Shown: one piece after another, positions 8,029 to 10,103 of the stretch
Layout: each line of letters begins with the position of its first letter
How positions within the stretch are numbered: the stretch's first letter is position 1
Assembly: GCA_009733575.1 (NCBI GenBank)
Contig: ML770352.1
Location: forward strand, 1-10,103
Direction of reading: 5' to 3'
DNA length: 10,103 nt
Source: Gymnopus androsaceus JB14
Lineage: Eukaryota > Basidiomycota > Agaricomycetes > Agaricales > Omphalotaceae
Notes under the pieces: model-generated
The model's database searches: none
What the model was told of the DNA's origin: nothing
The model's input: only the letters and a program-made list of their open reading frames with translations
Translations under genes and position numbers: made by a program

Positions 8029-8135
8029 CATGGCGGCATTACTTAGTGGTAAGTATGCTCAATGTGCTAATATAAGCGCTTGCGCTACCGTAAGGTCTAC
8101 AGTTCAAACCGGTCAGTAAATCACAATAAAATTTA
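8029..8135 (+). mobile_element. tRNA-derived SINE-like element
   Basis: An A-box-like stretch at about 8039-8052 (TTACTTAGTGGTAAG) can fold as a D-arm, CTTA...TAAG. A B-box-like sequence AGTTCAAACC lies at 8101-8110, some 50-60 nt downstream as in tRNA genes and tRNA-derived SINEs. A perfect AGCGC/GCGCT stem lies between them near 8085-8097. The T-stem pairs poorly and no clear acceptor-stem pairing is seen, so this is a degenerate tRNA-like unit, not a functional tRNA. The A/T-rich and simple-repeat sequence downstream fits a SINE tail. Confidence 0.45.
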
Positions 8136-8240
8136 CCAATACGACACTAATTTGCTTACATAATCCAACAGACAACTACTGAAACAACTAATGAAGCGAA
8201 GTACTCAATAAAACAAGTAAGTAGTAGTAAGTAAGTATAG

Positions 8241-8404
8241 TAAAGTAACTACAAATAAGCATATACTAAAGTAACTACAAAAAGCGAAGTACAACTAGTA
8301 AAGCAACTACAAAAGCATGAAGTACCACTAAAGTAACTACAAAAAAGTGAAGTTTGACTAGTAAAGCAACTACCAATAAATAGTACAGTAAAGCAGTAAT
8401 ACAG
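8241..8404. repeat. Minisatellite, about six 26-33 bp units
   Basis: Units begin with TAAAGTAACTACAA or TAAAGCAACTACMA at 8241, 8267, 8299, 8329 and 8362, with a truncated unit at 8389. Unit lengths are 26, 32, 30, 33 and 27. T and C alternate at the sixth base in units 2 to 5 (GTAAC, GCAAC, GTAAC, GCAAC), hinting at a higher-order unit of about 62 bp. GTAAGTAGTAG-type simple repeats lead into it from about 8215. No coding frame is supported. Confidence 0.8.
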
Positions 8405-8410
8405 TTGACC

Positions 8411-8459
8411 GTTAGTAGCCCTTATTATGACAGGCAACTATTAGAAGCCCTTATGATGA
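8411..8459. repeat. 20-bp direct repeat
   Basis: 8411-8430 and 8440-8459 match at 17 of 20 positions and share the core AGCCCTTAT; the copies begin 29 bp apart. This spacing is close to the period of the adjacent minisatellite, though the unit sequence differs. Confidence 0.65.
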
Positions 8460-8502
8460 TCCCAGTATTACGAAGTGAGCCTATATTAGGAATGCGACTG
8501 AT

Positions 8503-8558
8503 TCATTACGTGTCATTATAACGGCAGTTTCCATTATGGCCATTATAATGACTAATGA
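8503..8558. repeat. Imperfect inverted repeat / long hairpin
   Basis: The left arm 8503-8525 pairs with the right arm 8539-8558. Ten consecutive pairs (GTCATTATAA at 8512-8521 with 8543-8552) are extended by six outer pairs (8503-8508 with 8553-8558) past a 3-nt bulge, and by three inner G-C pairs past one mismatch. The loop is 13 nt. It could be a solo MITE-like remnant, a palindrome formed at an insertion site or a transcribed hairpin. Confidence 0.7.
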
Positions 8559-8676
8559 TGCCTTGTCTGTAATTAATTAAAGTTCCGACATAGTACCTCC
8601 AAAAGCAAGATAACTTGTGGAATAATTGTCAGAAAACTTATTCCTTGCAATATGTTAGTCTTGTAGGTTGTATCTA

Positions 8677-8710
8677 GTGCCCCCTAGGCCAAAATCGGAG
8701 TTTGGGACTG
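8677..8710. repeat. Candidate left terminal repeat of mariner relic
   Basis: A GC-rich block starting GTGCCCCCTAGG stands out from its A/T-rich surroundings. It directly follows a TA dinucleotide (8675-8676) and lies about 100 nt before the transposase start. That is where a Tc1/mariner terminal inverted repeat with its TA target site would be expected. No inverted partner is present after the transposase within the window, so the assignment is tentative. Confidence 0.3.
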
Positions 8711-8777
8711 TGAGCAAGAGTGAGCTCAAGCACGTGTATTTCTGTGCTCCTGCATTCTTTGCTTTCTCATCTCACTC

Positions 8778-9971
8778 ATGACCCAAGGCAAAAGATTGTC
8801 AGACGGCCTACGGAGGACCCTTATACACTTGAGAAAAACCTGTACAACCTTGAATGAGGTTGTTTCGAAATCAAATTGCAAGAGGTCGGACAGTACAGCA
8901 AATTTTTGGCTCAACATTGAAAAGAGATGGGAATAATGACAGAATCCAGGCTGAACTTAGGGGAAGGAAGTGTATCATATCCTTTGAGGATCTCAGAGTG
9001 AGCAGGGACCACATTCTTTCTATTAGTTTGTCTAATTGTTCTCATGCAAGTTTATTCATGGACTTTTGCTACACACTCCAGACATGTATCTTGATGAGAT
9101 CCAGCAGCACCTAGATGAGCAACGAGGAGTGCTAGCTAGCATTAGTACAATCTGCAGGGTTTTAAAATGCAGTGGGTATACCCTAAAGAAGGTATTTGAC
9201 TGCTCTTTGCACTTGGCGTATCTAATGCTTTTCAGATTACAAAAGTTGCAATTGAACGCGATGAGCTGAAACGAGCACAATTCCAACTAACCTATGCCCG
9301 TCTATATTCAGCAGACCAATTGGTTTTTGTTGATGAGAGCTCTTTTGACCGGTGCACACCATATCGCCATCGTGGATGGTCTGTCAGTGGGAGATGAGTT
9401 TATAAGAGCACTTTCTTTGTATGTGGCTGCCGGTGTGTTCTTATGATAATTGGATTACCTTGAACTGTAACTGACCTTGTGTCAGTTATTCACTTCTACC
9501 AGGTCTGTCTCGCATGGGTACCTTGTACACCAAGGTGGTAGAAGGATCATTCACTGCTTCCAAATTCTATGATTTCATTGAAACACTGCTTCTATGGATG
9601 CAAAAATTCCAGCCTCAAACTCTGTTGTGGTGATGGATAATGCACGCATCCACAAAGATCCGCGCGTTTTAGACCTGATAACCTCTCGGTATGTTGCACT
9701 TATTGTTGTGTCCTCTGGTATTTATTTGTATTCAACTAGGGGAATGCGATATCTCTTTCTCCCACCCTACTCACCAGATTACAATCCCATTGAGCTTGGC
9801 TTCTCTGCAATCAAGGCATATGTTCAACGGGAAAGAGTCTTAGTAAGGGAAGACCTGGATATAAATGCAGATGATACCTATGTATACTCATATTTAGTTG
9901 AAGCATCATATTCAATAACTAGCAATGATACAAGAAAATTCTTTAACCATTGTGGATACAACCTATTGTAG
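8778..9971 (+). pseudogene. Tc1/mariner (IS630-like) transposase pseudogene
   Basis: This is a DDE transposase of cut-and-paste elements that insert at TA. Exons: 8778-8997, 9051-9191, 9236-9432, 9486-9688, 9740-9971, with introns of 44-53 nt. The N-terminal HTH part starts MTQGKRLSDGLRRTLIHL. A PDMYLDEIQQHL block follows, then the first catalytic Asp in LVFVDESSFDR (about 9323-9355), YTKVVEGSFTASKFYDFI, the second Asp in VVVMDNARIHKDP (about 9621-9662), and YSPDYNPIEL holding the third acidic residue (about 9768-9797). The C-terminus ends with TAG at 9969-9971. Lesions: a one-base insertion near 8887 shifts the HTH frame, TGA at 9395-9397 interrupts exon 3, and a one-base loss near 9605-9615 shifts the frame before the second Asp. 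All three catalytic positions survive, but the gene cannot make the full protein. Confidence 0.9.
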
Positions 9972-10103
9972 GTAGATATTTTGATATAAAGTGTAGTTCA
10001 AATGAAGAAAAAAGAGATGAACATATCCAGTTGAGCAAATAACTAATTATCAGTACGTTGATGTTTCGAGAGCTTTACACCCAGATCCTCCCTTGCATAC
10101 TTA
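9972..10103. other. 3' flank of mariner relic
   Basis: These 132 A/T-rich nt up to the window edge contain no gene. I searched them by eye for the inverted complement of the candidate left terminal repeat and did not find it, so the element's right end either lies beyond the window or is lost. Confidence 0.4.

Noticed and set aside
8029..8135. Functional tRNA gene
   Set aside because: The A and B boxes are tRNA-like, but the T-stem has mismatches, no acceptor stem pairs, and no anticodon arm could be placed with confidence.
8241..8404. CRISPR-like array
   Set aside because: Units vary from 26 to 33 nt and are degenerate throughout, with no constant repeat and unique spacers; this is a minisatellite in a fungal genome.
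8249..8437. 62-codon - strand open frame rich in Ser, Cys and Phe
   Set aside because: It is a translation of the minisatellite and its repetitive residues follow the repeat period.
8619..8644. Seven-base inverted repeat GGAATAA/TTATTCC
   Set aside because: It is short, A/T-rich and has a 12-nt loop; such hairpins are common by chance in sequence of this composition.

Overview
The window looks like repeat-rich chromosomal DNA of a filamentous basidiomycete, probably an Agaricomycete. About fifteen spliceosomal introns of 44-69 nt can be placed (GTATGT/GTGAGT/GTAAGT-type donors, CTAAC/CTGAC-like branch sites, TAG/CAG acceptors). There is an intron-rich fungal beta-tubulin relic, a protein family I recall only from Agaricomycetes, and two DNA-transposon transposases. 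I see no bacterial operons, rRNA genes or CRISPR arrays.

Layout. (1) 174-1855, + strand: a decayed beta-tubulin gene that keeps its introns but carries a lost splice donor, a frameshift, an internal duplication and many Arg-to-Cys/His changes. (2) 2003-2933, + strand: an open three-exon 5' half of a DUF6532-like gene. (3) 2934-6992: about 4.1 kb of foreign material holding a decayed + strand gene (3005-3566), an orphan 3' gene end on the - strand (3872-4368) and a six-exon - strand transposase-like gene open for 656 codons (6624 down to 4388). (4) 6993-7822, + strand: three exons that continue the DUF6532-like gene almost where the first half stopped, so regions 2 and 4 are best read as one gene split by region 3. 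(5) 7823-8660: noncoding DNA with a tRNA-derived, SINE-like element, a roughly 30-bp minisatellite, a direct repeat and a strong imperfect hairpin. (6) 8778-9971, + strand: a five-exon Tc1/mariner (IS630-like, DDE_3) transposase relic with two frameshifts and one in-frame stop.

Together the window is a layered record of insertion and decay, not a pathway. The tubulin and mariner copies are dead. The split DUF6532-like gene and the 656-codon transposase frame have no internal stops, which suggests that the insertion is younger. Family names come from recognising the translated protein by eye; no database search was possible.
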